DNA from: a bacterium BMS3Abin14
GTDB taxonomy: Bacteria; BMS3Abin14
Reading direction: 5' to 3'
Length of the DNA: 64,000 nt
Assembly: GCA_002897695.1 (NCBI GenBank)
Contig: BDTG01000005.1
Span: forward strand, 1-64,000
The position numbers and the translations under genes are program-made. Of the stretch, positions 50,217 through 60,087 are shown in pieces. Under the pieces are notes generated by a model. It did no database searches, was not told where the DNA came from, and saw only the letters and a program-made list of their open reading frames with translations. Positions within the stretch are counted from its first letter, which is position 1, and each line of letters begins with the position of its first letter.

Positions 50217-51652
50217 TAGAGCACCCTCACATTCCCGAAGGCCCGAAACATGGCCTCCGCCTTCGCCTGTATTTCATCGCACTCCTTCTCCGGCACGGAG
50301 TCCGCCACGATCCCCGCTCCCGATTGAATATAGGCGCGTTCCCCGGAGAAGAAGACCGATCGGATCGTGATGCAGAAATCCATGTTCCCCCTGACATCGA
50401 AATACCCCACGCCCCCGGCGTAGGGCCCACGGACCACCGGTTCCATCTCCGATATGAGTTGCATGGCTCTCACCTTGGGCGCCCCGGAGACGGTACCCGC
50501 CGGAAAGGCTGCGCGAAGTGCATCGTAGGAATCTTTGCCTGCGGCGATGTATGAACGGACCTCCGAGACGAGATGCATGACGTGGGAAAAGGACTCGACC
50601 TCCATCCTGCGGGTGACCTCCACAGATCCGGAGGCTGAAACCCGTCCAAGATCATTTCTCCCCAGATCCACCAGCATGATGTGTTCCGCCCGCTCCTTTG
50701 GGTCAGCGAGAAGATCGGCAGCCTGGGCAAGGTCCTCCTCCCTGTTGTTTCCCCTTCTCCTGGTCCCGGCGATGGGCCGTACCGTCAATGTGTCGTTCTC
50801 CCTTCTGACTAAGAGTTCAGGTGACGCGCCCAACAGCACCCCGCCCGGGAATCGGAGATAAAAATGGTATGGCGATGGGTTGAGGTTCGACAGGGACCGA
50901 TAGACCTCCTCCGGGGATGGAGAAGGGGATACCTCCCATCGCCGGGAAAGGACCACCTGTATCAGCTCGCCATCGTCGATCAAATCCCTGGCCCTGGCCA
51001 CATCCCGAAGAAACAGGTCTTTGGGACAGGAGGATTCAGCCACCCGAGCCAGATCTACGGAGGGATCTTCCAACGGCTCCCCCTGATGTTCGTGGAGCAG
51101 GGATCCGGCCACCGCGACCAGTTCCTCAGCGCTCTCGTCATCACGGGCCCACGCCACCAACACCAGCCGTCTTTGAACCGCATCCTTCAGGATGAGGATT
51201 GAGGGGATGAAGAAAGCATAGTCGGGCAGGTCGAGATCGTCGTTGGCCGCGCGGGGAATTCCCTCGAAACGTTCAGCCGCTTCGTATCCCAGGAAACCGA
51301 GCCATCCGCCTACATACCTGAAAGAGGAAAGCCCTGCAGGAATATAGCCGTCAGGCTCCAGGGAACGGAGCAGGGAGAGGGGGTCCTCCGCAAACCCTTC
51401 CGTGACGTTTCCGTCAAAATCCCTGAGGAGGTACCTGTTCTTCGTGCCCTCAAGTGCAAACAGGGGACGGGCCGCGGCGATGCCGTAACGGGCCCATTTC
51501 TCCGTGCCCTCCCGGCTCTCCAGGAACCCTATGGACCCCAGCGGACCCAGCGCCCTGTCCAGTTCGGGCATTTCGCCCATTTCAAAAGGGAGTTCCCTGT
51601 AGGCGCATTTTAAATGCATGTCCCGCGCCCTGTGAGTAGTTGCTGTTTTCAT
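50216..51652 (-). CDS. trpE: Anthranilate synthase component I
   Basis: The start is ATG 51652, behind GGAGGAGAAC. The 478 residues hold IGFLESREG near the N-terminal Trp-feedback site, then the chorismate core with PIAGTRRRG, RAEHIMLVDLGRNDLGRVS, HVMHLVSEV, FPAGTVSGAPKVRAMQLI and GPYAGGVGYFD. An ATG at 51682 lies in the terminator U-tract and is rejected. Confidence 0.96.
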   Translation of the reverse strand: MKTATTHRARDMHLKCAYRELPFEMGEMPELDRALGPLGSIGFLESREGTEKWARYGIAAARPLFALEGTKNRYLLRDFDGNVTEGFAEDPLSLLRSLEPDGYIPAGLSSFRYVGGWLGFLGYEAAERFEGIPRAANDDLDLPDYAFFIPSILILKDAVQRRLVLVAWARDDESAEELVAVAGSLLHEHQGEPLEDPSVDLARVAESSCPKDLFLRDVARARDLIDDGELIQVVLSRRWEVSPSPSPEEVYRSLSNLNPSPYHFYLRFPGGVLLGASPELLVRRENDTLTVRPIAGTRRRGNNREEDLAQAADLLADPKERAEHIMLVDLGRNDLGRVSASGSVEVTRRMEVESFSHVMHLVSEVRSYIAAGKDSYDALRAAFPAGTVSGAPKVRAMQLISEMEPVVRGPYAGGVGYFDVRGNMDFCITIRSVFFSGERAYIQSGAGIVADSVPEKECDEIQAKAEAMFRAFGNVRVL

Positions 51653-51680
51653 GTTCTCCTCCGTGTTCCTTAAAAGATCC

Positions 51681-51712
51681 AAAAAAAATGGGGCCGCTTT
51701 TCCCGTGGCCCC
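51681..51712 (-). terminator. Second terminator in the trp leader
   Basis: GGGGCC-11 bases-GGCCCC, then A and eight T (minus strand). It lies between the main attenuator and trpE, ending 28 bases before the trpE start codon. Confidence 0.75.
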
Positions 51713-51753
51713 ATAAAAAAGGCCGCGGGTTCCAGGAGAACCCGCGGCCTTGA
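51713..51753 (-). terminator. trp attenuator terminator
   Basis: AAGGCCGCGGGTT/AACCCGCGGCCTT, a perfect 13-bp stem with a 7-base loop, then a T-run (minus strand). It lies 24 bases after the leader peptide stop, which fits transcription attenuation. Confidence 0.85.
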
Positions 51754-51776
51754 TTTCGGAATATGAATTTACCGGA

Positions 51777-51869
51777 TCAGCGGCGCAGAGCCCCCCTTGC
51801 AGGATCTACCCGCCACCACCAATAACCGGCTGAGACAACATTCTGTGTTTTCGTAAACAAATTACCCAT
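51777..51869 (-). CDS. trpL: trp leader peptide
   Basis: 30 residues: MGNLFTKTQNVVSAGY, then Trp-Trp-Trp, then RVDPARGALRR. A ribosome site (ggggaggg) lies just upstream. Three Trp codons in a row, followed by two terminators and trpE, are the known layout of ribosome-mediated attenuation. TQNxxSxxxWWWR is close to the rhizobial TrpL pattern as I recall it. Confidence 0.85.
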   Translation of the reverse strand: MGNLFTKTQNVVSAGYWWWRVDPARGALRR

Positions 51870-51878
51870 AGCCCTCCC

Positions 51879-51907
51879 CTGCTAACAGATAACCATTGTC
51901 CTGTCAA
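51879..51907 (-). promoter_or_regulatory. Candidate trp promoter
   Basis: On the minus strand TTGACA (51907-51902) is a perfect -35. The -10 at 16-17 bases (TTAGCA or TAGCAG) is poor. The trpL ribosome site follows about 10 bases later. Confidence 0.4.
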
Positions 51908-51922
51908 TAATATTTGCCGGGG

Positions 51923-52378
51923 TCAGTCCAGGCGGACGACGAAACAGCAGGAGATAACCGCGTCTTCGCTGACCTTTACTCCCCTGGCCGAAACGATCAG
52001 GAGCACTCCGTCCATCTCCTTATCCCAATCACGGATAAAAATCGCAGGATGCCACACACCGTTGCCCAGAATCCGTTTATGGGGCTGGATAACGAGGACG
52101 CAGTCGGGGGGGACCTCCACCTTTTCGTTGAATGTGATCCAATATGCGCCCTGTCCAAGGTCCCACCATCCGATATTCTCACCGGCTGAACGCCTGGAAG
52201 GACGCTTGATGCGCCTGGCCTCCCTGGTGTCGTTCTCGCCCGGCCCGAGTTTCGCCTCTCCCACTATCTGGTGAACACTGCGAAGGGTCATGGTAAAAAG
52301 ATCCTCCGAGATCTGGCCGTTCACGGGCGCTGGAAATTCCAGGATCTTCTTGAGCTCTAAGGAATTGAGGAATCTCAT
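51923..52378 (-). CDS. dUTPase/dCTP-deaminase-fold protein
   Basis: The 151 residues show LGQGAYWITFNEKVEVPPDC and GVWHPAIFIRDWDKEMDGVL ... GVKVSEDAVISCCFVV, a beta-barrel pattern of the dUTPase/DCD superfamily. The catalytic Asp/Tyr motif of true dUTPases is not clear, so it may be a divergent or inactive member. It overlaps the YjbQ gene by four bases (ATGA). Confidence 0.6.
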   Translation of the reverse strand: MRFLNSLELKKILEFPAPVNGQISEDLFTMTLRSVHQIVGEAKLGPGENDTREARRIKRPSRRSAGENIGWWDLGQGAYWITFNEKVEVPPDCVLVIQPHKRILGNGVWHPAIFIRDWDKEMDGVLLIVSARGVKVSEDAVISCCFVVRLD

Positions 52379-52839
52379 GGACCTGGCGTCTGACCGGGGG
52401 CAGTACCGGATACGTGAACATAGACTAGACGGTTCCTTGCCCTGAGGTCCATCTCCACGAGAACAACCTGCTGCCAGGTACCCAGGACGACCCCACCATC
52501 CCTGATGGGAATCGCGAGAGATGGGCCCAGAAGAGCAGCCCTAATGTGGGACCTTCCGTTCCCGTCCCCCCACCTGGCATCATGCTCGTACTTCTCCCCA
52601 TCCGGGGCCAATCTGGAGAGGGCCTTTCTCAGGTCATTAACTGCCCCCGGTTCAAACTCGATTGTGGTGAGTGCGGCTGTGGAGCCGGCAACAAAAAGTG
52701 TGGCGACACCGTCGTGGGCGCCTGAATACACGACCTTCTCCTTCAGACCAGCCGTCAGATCAACCACATCCATTTCTCCTGAGGTGGCGACCTCAATAAA
52801 ACCCGGGACACATATGTAACATTGTTCGGTGGCATCCAT
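52375..52839 (-). CDS. YjbQ/UPF0047 family protein (copy 2)
   Basis: The 154 residues have LFVAGSTAALTTIEFEPGAVNDLRKALS, EHDARWGDGNGRSHIRAALLGPS and GTWQQVVLVEMD. It is a divergent paralog of the gene at 39334; the H-rich loop is HIR rather than HLK. It forms a two-gene unit with the dUTPase-like gene. Confidence 0.9.
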   Translation of the reverse strand: MDATEQCYICVPGFIEVATSGEMDVVDLTAGLKEKVVYSGAHDGVATLFVAGSTAALTTIEFEPGAVNDLRKALSRLAPDGEKYEHDARWGDGNGRSHIRAALLGPSLAIPIRDGGVVLGTWQQVVLVEMDLRARNRLVYVHVSGTAPGQTPGP

Positions 52840-52859
52840 CTTGAATAGATTTATATACG

Positions 52860-53486
52860 ATGAAGAGAAAAAAAGCCATTCTCATGTCAAATAACGAAAG
52901 ACAGCCCGAGATGAGGGAGTTAGGCGTCCTGAGATCCTTTATCGGACATCGGGCCGCCGAAGCGGTATTGACCCGTTATTCCATGGCAGAGCTTCTGCGA
53001 GCCGACCGCAAGAGCTTAATGGAGGTACGATTCATGGGTCCGTCAAAGGCCAATGCCATTCTTGCTCTGCCCAGGCTCCTCGACCTTGTCAGCGTACCCC
53101 GAACCGGGGGCAGGGTCATCAGCTGCAGCCGAGACATCTTCGAGCTCTTCAGATTCTCCGCCGGGATCAGGGAACAGGAGCATTTTGTCGTTCTGGCGCT
53201 CAACAGCCGGAACAGGATCATCTATGAAGAAACAACGGCGGTGGGATCGGTCAACACGGTTCACGTCAGCCCGGCGGACATCCTCAAACCCGCCATCAGG
53301 CATGCAGCTGCAAGCATCATCTGCATGCACAATCACCCCTCCGGCGACCCGGCCCCTTCTGCCGATGACAGGTCGCTTACCGACCGGATTGCAAGGGCTT
53401 CGACCCTCATGGGCATCCGTTTTCTCGACCATCTGGTCATCACGGTGTCCTCTTACTACTCCTTCTCCGACTCCGGAGAGATTTAA
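52860..53486 (+). CDS. radC: RadC-family JAB/MPN protein
   Basis: The 208 residues begin with a short helix-hairpin-helix-like part (RFMGPSKANAILALPRLLDL) and the JAMM metal site: E in FVVLALNSRNRI, then HNHPSGDPAPSADD. RadC proteins are common; the once assumed repair role is doubtful. The start may also be an internal ATG at 52884. Confidence 0.88.
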   Translation: MKRKKAILMSNNERQPEMRELGVLRSFIGHRAAEAVLTRYSMAELLRADRKSLMEVRFMGPSKANAILALPRLLDLVSVPRTGGRVISCSRDIFELFRFSAGIREQEHFVVLALNSRNRIIYEETTAVGSVNTVHVSPADILKPAIRHAAASIICMHNHPSGDPAPSADDRSLTDRIARASTLMGIRFLDHLVITVSSYYSFSDSGEI

Positions 53487-53670
53487 ATCTCCCCGTCTCC
53501 AGGGAGAACCAAAACGTGACAATTCCACGAAAACCAGCACATGGCTTTATTACAACCTTCCCTAAATGTGGAATAATCGCATCTGGATATGATAAACTCC
53601 ACGAGTTAAGGTTCATTTCGATCGGGGGATCATTGTTCGCAAATACGCTTAATTCGGAGGTAAACCTGAC

Positions 53671-55986
53671 GTGTGCCCCACAAGGGATCAGATCAGTCTT
53701 CTGGAACAGATTAGCAGGTTAATCGGTGAGTCACACGATTTCAGGGGGACTGTCGACAATATCGTCTCCCTGGTCAAGAGGGAGATGCACACCGATGTCT
53801 GTTCGCTATACCTTTACAATGACGAACGGGACCATCTTGCCCTGGCCGCCACAGAAGGCCTTTCACGCAGCGCCATCGGGAAGGTCAAGATGAGACCCAG
53901 TGAGGGCCTGACCGGGCTGGTCTTTGAGACCAGGACACCGCTCGTGGTGCAAAATGCCGATAAACATCCCCGTTTCAGATACTTTCCCATAACAAAAGAG
54001 GAGCACTATCACACATTTTTGGGAGTTCCCCTCATCAGCCGGCGCAATCCCATAGGGGTCCTCGTGGTTCAGGACAAAGGCGAGCGGTCCTACACCAAGC
54101 AGGAGCTTCAACTGTTCAACACCATTGCGGGGCAGGTGGCCGGTGTTGTCGTCAACGCCCGTCTCTTGAATGGCCTTTCAATGGACGCTGCCGCCCCGAA
54201 GCCTGTCGCAGAAATTGCTCATCAATCCAGGCTTCTGCACGGCATCCCCGCCGCTCCGGGCATCGCCATGGGAACTGCCATAATCCTTGAGGGTCCTGAT
54301 GACTTTCACTACCTCATGGAGAAACACTCCGACGATCCTGAGCAGGAACGAAAATTTCTGGATAATGCCGTAGCAGAAGCCAGAACGGAGATCGAAAAGC
54401 TCCAGCGTCGTGTTCATGAACAACTCGGGGAGGAAGACGCGGCAATTTTCAATATTCATTTGATGATGATCGAGGATCAGGGATTTACACAGAAAGTAGA
54501 CGACCTTATCTCGTCGGGGTACACAGCGCTTTACTCAGTCAAAACCGTCGTCTCGGATTACCTTAACAGTTTCGACAACATTAACGACCCCTATCTCAGG
54601 GAAAGGGGCGTTGACATTGAGGATGTAGGGCGGCGGCTTGGCAGGCTATTATCCGGGTCGGGTTCGGAAGACGCCATGTTTATCGAGAAAGCAGGGATCC
54701 TTGTCTCACGCCTGATAACTCCCTCTGATGCCGCCAGTCTTGCAGGCCAGAAGGTAGAGGGTGTCGCCACAGCGGGGGGTGGGCACACATCCCATGCGAT
54801 CATCCTGTCGAGATCCATGGGTATTCCCTGCGTTGTGGGAATCGACGAGATCCTCGACATAGTACACTCCGGCGACTTCCTGATCGTCGACGGAAACATG
54901 GGAACCGTCTTCGTCAATCCCGATGAAAGTATTGTTCGGGAATACCGACGCCTTACGGAGGATTACAACCGTCACGTTGTGGAGTTGGTGAGTGAAAGGG
55001 ATCTTCCGGCTGTAACCCTGGACGGTTACCGGGTCGAGCTCATGGGGAACGTCGGTTTGCTTTCCGATCTCAAGCTTACCTCATTTTACGGTGCGGAGGG
55101 TATTGGACTGTATCGTACAGAGCTTCCTTTTATAGCCAGAAACGTGCTTCCTGGGGAGGATGATCAGTACAGGATCTACCGCCGCATGGTTGAAGGATCC
55201 ATGGGCAAACCGGTGACCATCAGGACCCTGGACGTAGGGGGTGACAAGAACATCCCCTATCTTAAGATGCCCAAGGAGGACAATCCGTTCCTGGGCTGGC
55301 GGTCCATCCGTATGTGTCTGGAGAAGGTGGATATTTTCAAGGTTCAGATCAGGGCCATTTTGAGAGCGGCGATCCATGGCTCGGTGAACATTATGATACC
55401 AATGATCTCTTCCATGGAAGAGATCCGACGGGTTAAAATCCTTATTGAGGAGTCGATACGGGAATTGGAGGTATCACGGGTTCCCCACGATCCGGGGGTT
55501 CCTGTGGGCATTATGATCGAGATTCCGGCCGCTGTTCACCTTGCGGACAGGTTGGCCAAGGAAGTTGATTTCTTCTCCATAGGCACCAACGATCTCACCC
55601 AGTATGCCCTTGCCGTGGACAGGAACAATCCTAAAGTGGCCCACCTTTATGATCCCATGAACCCGGCGGTTCTCAGCCTCATTCAGATGACCACCAAGGC
55701 AGCCAGAGACAACGGCATCCCGGTTGGGGTGTGCGGCGAGATAGCCGCTCTTCCCCTCTGGACCCCCCTCCTCCTCGGACTGGGGGTTACGGACCTGTCG
55801 ATGAATGCTGCCGCAATCCCGCTTGTCAAAAGATCTATACGCCTTATAAAGCATCAGGATTGCGTGAGGGCGGCACGCAGGGCCCTCAAGGTAGGCACGT
55901 CCTCCGAAGTCCGCCGGATCCTTTCCCGGTTCGAAACGATGATCAAGACCCAGGTTTACTTTTCACCCAGCGAGGGGAAAAGCTGA
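53671..55986 (+). CDS. ptsP: PEP-protein phosphotransferase EI-Ntr with GAF domain
   Basis: The 771 residues start with GTG 53671 behind GGAGGT. A GAF domain spans about 20-165 (FRGTVDNIVSLVKREMHTDVCSLYL). The EI part has the phosphohistidine GGGHTSHAIILSRS, the PEP site TLDVGGDKNIPYL, GWRSIRMCLE and IGTNDLTQYALAVDR, GVCGEIAA. It phosphorylates NPr in nitrogen-PTS signalling. The GAF may sense glutamine or 2-oxoglutarate. NPr is not in the window. Confidence 0.93.
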   Translation: MCPTRDQISLLEQISRLIGESHDFRGTVDNIVSLVKREMHTDVCSLYLYNDERDHLALAATEGLSRSAIGKVKMRPSEGLTGLVFETRTPLVVQNADKHPRFRYFPITKEEHYHTFLGVPLISRRNPIGVLVVQDKGERSYTKQELQLFNTIAGQVAGVVVNARLLNGLSMDAAAPKPVAEIAHQSRLLHGIPAAPGIAMGTAIILEGPDDFHYLMEKHSDDPEQERKFLDNAVAEARTEIEKLQRRVHEQLGEEDAAIFNIHLMMIEDQGFTQKVDDLISSGYTALYSVKTVVSDYLNSFDNINDPYLRERGVDIEDVGRRLGRLLSGSGSEDAMFIEKAGILVSRLITPSDAASLAGQKVEGVATAGGGHTSHAIILSRSMGIPCVVGIDEILDIVHSGDFLIVDGNMGTVFVNPDESIVREYRRLTEDYNRHVVELVSERDLPAVTLDGYRVELMGNVGLLSDLKLTSFYGAEGIGLYRTELPFIARNVLPGEDDQYRIYRRMVEGSMGKPVTIRTLDVGGDKNIPYLKMPKEDNPFLGWRSIRMCLEKVDIFKVQIRAILRAAIHGSVNIMIPMISSMEEIRRVKILIEESIRELEVSRVPHDPGVPVGIMIEIPAAVHLADRLAKEVDFFSIGTNDLTQYALAVDRNNPKVAHLYDPMNPAVLSLIQMTTKAARDNGIPVGVCGEIAALPLWTPLLLGLGVTDLSMNAAAIPLVKRSIRLIKHQDCVRAARRALKVGTSSEVRRILSRFETMIKTQVYFSPSEGKS

Positions 55987-56038
55987 CGCGGAGAACGCAC
56001 CTCCAAGTGAGTGCGCCCTGCCGGGCGCACCAAAAGAA

Positions 56039-56066
56039 ACCCGGGACAGTCTGAACCGTCCCGGGT
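56039..56066 (+). terminator. Candidate terminator after ptsP
   Basis: CCCGGGAC and GTCCCGGG form an 8-bp stem around AGTCTGAACC. No T-run follows, so rho-independent action is uncertain. Confidence 0.4.
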
Positions 56067-56271
56067 CCCCCCCGTTGAGAGGCGTGCAACCTCTACTGTG
56101 AAAGTTTACACATGTATCGCAGCGCTGTCAAGAAAAACTCCGGCAGGGGCAACCAGCCGTATTTCAGCGCCCCGTCGTCCGAATCCTTATGGGGCGTTGC
56201 CCCGTTACCCATGCGCCGTTACCCGTTATCATGGACGTTCACTGTCGTTTCTCCTGGATCAGTCAAACCAG

Positions 56272-58122
56272 CTAAGCCGACCGATTTCCGGCGACAGGTG
56301 AGACAGTGAAAGCTCCGGAAGCCTTGGAGTGTTTTTTTCGATCGTTGGCATTCAGGAACTTCTTCCGCAGCCGGATCGATTTAGGAGTGACCTCAACCAG
56401 TTCGTCGTCAGTTATAAATTCCAGGGCCTGCTCTAACGAAAGCTCTCTGGCCGGTGTCAGATGGACCGTATCGTCGCTTCCGGATGCGCGCATATTGGTA
56501 AGTTTTTTTTCCCTGCACGGGTTGATCACGAGGTCATTGTCCTTGCTGTGCCGCCCTATAATCATTCCTTCATACACCTGCAGTCCGGGACCAACAAAGA
56601 AAACCCCACGATCCTGAAGGCCGAAAATCCCGTAGGCGGTCGTTTTCCCATCTTCCAGCGCGATGAGAGACCCGTTTTTACGCCCGGGAATTTCCCCCCG
56701 AAAGGGTGCGTAGCTGTGGAATGTGTGGGTAATGATTCCGGTTCCCTTGGTGTCGGTCAAAAACTCGGTCCTGAATCCGATGAGCCCCCGGGCAGGCACA
56801 ATGAACTCCAGCCTGTTGACACTGTCCATGGGTATCATTGAAATCATTTCCGCCCTGCGCAGACCCAGTTTCTCGATGACCGTCCCCTGATATTTTTCGT
56901 CCACATCGACTACGAGGTGTTCCATCGGCTCACACGTACGGCCGTCCACCTCACGGAGGATCACCCTGGGTTTTGAGACAGCCAGAGCGAATCCCTCACG
57001 CCTCATGTTCTCGATAAGGATGGAAAGGTGAAGTTCGCCCCGGCCGGAGACCTTGAAACCGTCGGTGCCTTTCATTTCCTCTACGCGAAGCGACACATTG
57101 GACCGCAATTCTTTTATGAGCCGTTCCCGGAGCTGCCGGGATGTCAGGTATTTGCCTTCACTTCCGGCAAAGGGAGACGTGTTGACCATGAAGTTCATGG
57201 AGATGGTGGGTTCGTCGATCGCTACGTAGTCTATGGCCACCGGCTCCGCGGGGTCGGCAATGGTTTCTCCGATGCCGATTTCATCGAATCCCGCAACGGT
57301 TACGATATCACCCACGGACGCTTCCGTGATCTCCACCTGCTTTAACCCCTCATAACCTAAAAGCCTTGATATCCGTCCTGTCCGATGAGTCCCGTCTCCC
57401 GCGATCAGTGTCACGGTCTGACCGCTCCGGACGGTGCCGTTGAATATCTTCCCGGTGGCGACACGGCCGATGTAGTCATCATATGCGATGTTGGCCACCA
57501 GCATCTGAAATGGAGCCCCCGCTTCTCCAGCAGGAGGAGTGACATGGTCCCGGATCATCTCGAAGAGCGGCTTAAGGGTGTCGGATTCGTCGTCCGGCTC
57601 CAGCCTGGCATAACCCGCTCTGGCGCTGGTGTAGACTACCGGAAAATCCAGCTGCTCGTCGCTGGCTGAAAGATCGCAGAAGAGGTCAAATATCATGTCC
57701 AGGACCTTCTGCGGACGGGCTCCGGGACGGTCGATCTTGTTGATGACCACCACAGGTTTAAGCCCGAGTTCCAGCGATTTCCTCAGAACGAAACCGGTCT
57801 GAGGCATAGGGCCTTCAAAAGCATCCACAAGGAGGAGAACGGAATCAACCATCTTGAGGATTCTCTCCACCTCTCCCCCAAAATCCGCATGACCGGGGGT
57901 ATCCACAATGTTTATCTTCAGGTCCCCGAACCGGATGGAAAGGTTCTTCGACAGGATGGTAATTCCCCTCTCCCTCTCCAGGTCGTGGCTGTCCATAACC
58001 CGCTCGGCAATGATCTGGTTATCCCGGAACACCCCGGATTGTCGGAGCATGGCATCCACAAGGGTGGTCTTTCCATGATCCACATGCGCTATGATCGCGA
58101 TATTTCTGATATTGGCCTGCAT
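56272..58122 (-). CDS. typA: Ribosome-associated GTPase TypA/BipA
   Basis: The 616 residues show the G1 AHVDHGKTT, [13 protein letters not shown], VDTPGHADF and VVINKIDRP motifs, then domain II, and the C-terminal BipA domain with RSGPFRG-type sequence [10 protein letters not shown]. It binds 70S ribosomes and helps assembly under stress. Ends far from ptsP and is transcribed toward it. Confidence 0.95.
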   Translation of the reverse strand: MQANIRNIAIIAHVDHGKTTLVDAMLRQSGVFRDNQIIAERVMDSHDLERERGITILSKNLSIRFGDLKINIVDTPGHADFGGEVERILKMVDSVLLLVDAFEGPMPQTGFVLRKSLELGLKPVVVINKIDRPGARPQKVLDMIFDLFCDLSASDEQLDFPVVYTSARAGYARLEPDDESDTLKPLFEMIRDHVTPPAGEAGAPFQMLVANIAYDDYIGRVATGKIFNGTVRSGQTVTLIAGDGTHRTGRISRLLGYEGLKQVEITEASVGDIVTVAGFDEIGIGETIADPAEPVAIDYVAIDEPTISMNFMVNTSPFAGSEGKYLTSRQLRERLIKELRSNVSLRVEEMKGTDGFKVSGRGELHLSILIENMRREGFALAVSKPRVILREVDGRTCEPMEHLVVDVDEKYQGTVIEKLGLRRAEMISMIPMDSVNRLEFIVPARGLIGFRTEFLTDTKGTGIITHTFHSYAPFRGEIPGRKNGSLIALEDGKTTAYGIFGLQDRGVFFVGPGLQVYEGMIIGRHSKDNDLVINPCREKKLTNMRASGSDDTVHLTPARELSLEQALEFITDDELVEVTPKSIRLRKKFLNANDRKKHSKASGAFTVSPVAGNRSA

Positions 58123-58202
58123 TTTTTCACCTTCCTGATATCATCTATGCCGGCTGTGAGAGCGGGCAGAATTACACGGCATTTCCGGTAAACGGACGGA
58201 CG

Positions 58203-59099
58203 CTACAGCAAAGGGAAGTGTAAGTCAAGCAGCTGTTCCGGGTCCACTTTCGCCCCTCTGAGAAAAGCCCCAAAGTGCAGGTGCGGGCCCGTGGCCCGAC
58301 CGGTGGCGCCCACCCGCCCCAGGGTATCACCGCGGTCCACCAGTTGATGCTCCCTCACGGAGATGGAATTCATGTGGGCATAAACGGTCAACAGGCCCCA
58401 GCCGTGGTCGACAACCACGGTATTACCTGAAAGCAACAGAGGGGCCGCAAGGACCACCTCTCCCCGATTGGCGGCCGCTATCGGAGTGCCGACGGGCGCC
58501 GCGATATCGATTCCGCTGTGGGGTGAACGAGGCTTTCCGTTGAGGATGCGCCTGACGCCGAAACGTGTGGAAATCCTTCCGTTGGCCGGCATGACGAACG
58601 GTTTTTTCCAGTAGCGTTCCCCTGTGCGCCTCGCCAGGGCAGATCGGAGACGTCCCGAATCTCTCCTGACCCTTTTCAATATGCCGCCCGTCAGGTCCAC
58701 CATCCCGGTTGGAAAGGAGAGGGTCTGGCTGTCAAATTCCACGCTCTGAACTTTAAGGTCGCCTTCCATCCGGTACAGTGTCGTCCGTCCCTTCATATGG
58801 AGGGAAAACTCGACCCTGTAGACCGGGTCGTCCATTCCGAGATCGACCCCTACAAGGGCGATGTATTTCCCGGCTGAGGTTCGGATCAGGGGAAAACGCT
58901 CCCCCGATGCGGCAGCCTCGACCCCGGCAAGGGATACCGGGGATTGTATCATCATTGGAACTATCGCCCCGGGGCGCACGATTGACGGATCCCAAGTCAG
59001 CCTGAAGGTCAAGGCCCCGGCAGCGGAAGAAGGGAAGGCCAAACCGATCACAGCGGCAAAGAGGGCCGGTGCGAAAACGGAAACTTTACGGGCAGTCAT
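58203..59099 (-). CDS. M23 LytM-type peptidase, exported
   Basis: The 298 residues start with a signal peptide (VSVFAPALFAAVIGLAFPSSAAG), a beta-rich N-terminal domain (residues 30-150), then the M23 site HSGIDIAAPVGTPIAA (zinc His, Asp), YAHMNS and GPHLHFGAFLRG. Zinc ligands are complete, so it should cleave peptidoglycan cross-links or activate amidases. Confidence 0.9.
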   Translation of the reverse strand: MTARKVSVFAPALFAAVIGLAFPSSAAGALTFRLTWDPSIVRPGAIVPMMIQSPVSLAGVEAAASGERFPLIRTSAGKYIALVGVDLGMDDPVYRVEFSLHMKGRTTLYRMEGDLKVQSVEFDSQTLSFPTGMVDLTGGILKRVRRDSGRLRSALARRTGERYWKKPFVMPANGRISTRFGVRRILNGKPRSPHSGIDIAAPVGTPIAAANRGEVVLAAPLLLSGNTVVVDHGWGLLTVYAHMNSISVREHQLVDRGDTLGRVGATGRATGPHLHFGAFLRGAKVDPEQLLDLHFPLL

Positions 59100-59173
59100 G
59101 AAGCATGCTAACCTTTCTCGTCTGACCTTTTTGAAAAGAGTATCAAGTTACCACCTTAAACAGGAGGCACATC

Positions 59174-59683
59174 ATGTCCCAACAGACCTTCAACCTTAAG
59201 GAGATCATCGAAATGGCCATCCAGATCGAAAGATCGGGCGTGGCTTTCTACCGACGTCTTAAGGAACAGTCGGTGGACCGTGAAGCCAAAGGGCTGTTCC
59301 AGACACTGGAGAAGGCCGAGCACCAGCACATCAGGGACTTCGAGAAAGTCCTGAAGTCCGCGCTGAAAAAGCACAGGAACCTGGAGTACCCGGCATCGAG
59401 CCAGGAACTTCTCTACCTGCGGGCGTTTGCCTCCAGAAGGATCTTTCAAAATCCCGATGACGCGGAGGCAAAGGCGGCGGCCACTTCAACCGCCATTGAG
59501 GGGATCGAAATGGCCCTGGACTTCGAGTTCCGGTCAGTGACCTTCTTCCAGGAGATGGCCCGGATCATCGAGGACCCCGATGACCGGGCATCCGTTGAAG
59601 AGCTGGAGCTCCAGGAAAAGGCACACGCGGCGATGCTGTATGAAATGAAGGAAAAACTGCAAAACACAGTTCCTGGTTCCTAG
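59174..59683 (+). CDS. Ferritin-like/rubrerythrin-type protein
   Basis: The 169 residues form a four-helix bundle with carboxylate-His ligands in IQIERSGVAFYRRL, EKAEHQHIRDFEKVL, IEGIEMALDFEFRSVTFF and EELELQEKAHAAML. The two ExxH pairs of a diiron site are present. No rubredoxin domain follows. The stop codon and last residues (VPGS) lie inside a heptad array, so the end of the gene was built by the repeat. Confidence 0.85.
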   Translation: MSQQTFNLKEIIEMAIQIERSGVAFYRRLKEQSVDREAKGLFQTLEKAEHQHIRDFEKVLKSALKKHRNLEYPASSQELLYLRAFASRRIFQNPDDAEAKAAATSTAIEGIEMALDFEFRSVTFFQEMARIIEDPDDRASVEELELQEKAHAAMLYEMKEKLQNTVPGS

Positions 59684-59752
59684 TTCCTGGTTCCTGGTTC
59701 CTAGGTTTCAAGCACCAGGTTCCAGGCACCAGGCACTAAGCACCAGGCACCA
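59669..59752. repeat. 7-bp tandem array (GTTCCTG and variants)
   Basis: About 12 heptads: GTTCCTG, GTTCCTA, GTTCCTG, GTTCCTG, GTTCCTA, then GGTTTCA and AGCACCA/GGCACCA/GGTTCCA types. Period 7 is kept while the sequence changes midway, from GTTCCTG to CACCAGG-like. Confidence 0.85.
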
Positions 59753-59795
59753 TGGTCTTTTACACCCTTATTTCGATACTCCCTAACTTCGATAT

Positions 59796-60026
59796 CTAAG
59801 CGACGCCCTCAACAACGATGTTTTCGCTCACATTCTCCCTGAGGGCTCGCTCGATGCCGGCCTTCAGCGTCATCTGGGACATTGGGCATCCGGCACAATG
59901 GCCGAGCAGCCTGAGTTTTACAAGACCCTCATCGGTTATCTCCACCAGTTCGGCATCTCCGCCGTCTGCCTGGAGTGAAACGCGCACTTTGTCCAGAACC
60001 TCTTTGATCTTTTCCCTGTCAACCAT
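59796..60026 (-). CDS. NifU C-terminal-type Fe-S scaffold protein
   Basis: The 76 residues match the NifU-like C-terminal domain: [37 protein letters not shown] with the CxxC that holds a [4Fe-4S] cluster. It is a single-domain Nfu-type carrier. Confidence 0.93.
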   Translation of the reverse strand: MVDREKIKEVLDKVRVSLQADGGDAELVEITDEGLVKLRLLGHCAGCPMSQMTLKAGIERALRENVSENIVVEGVA

Positions 60027-60087
60027 CTGTTACCTCCCGACATCCCGCCTCAACGGGCATCATACCTCATTTTCGGACCCGAGTTAT

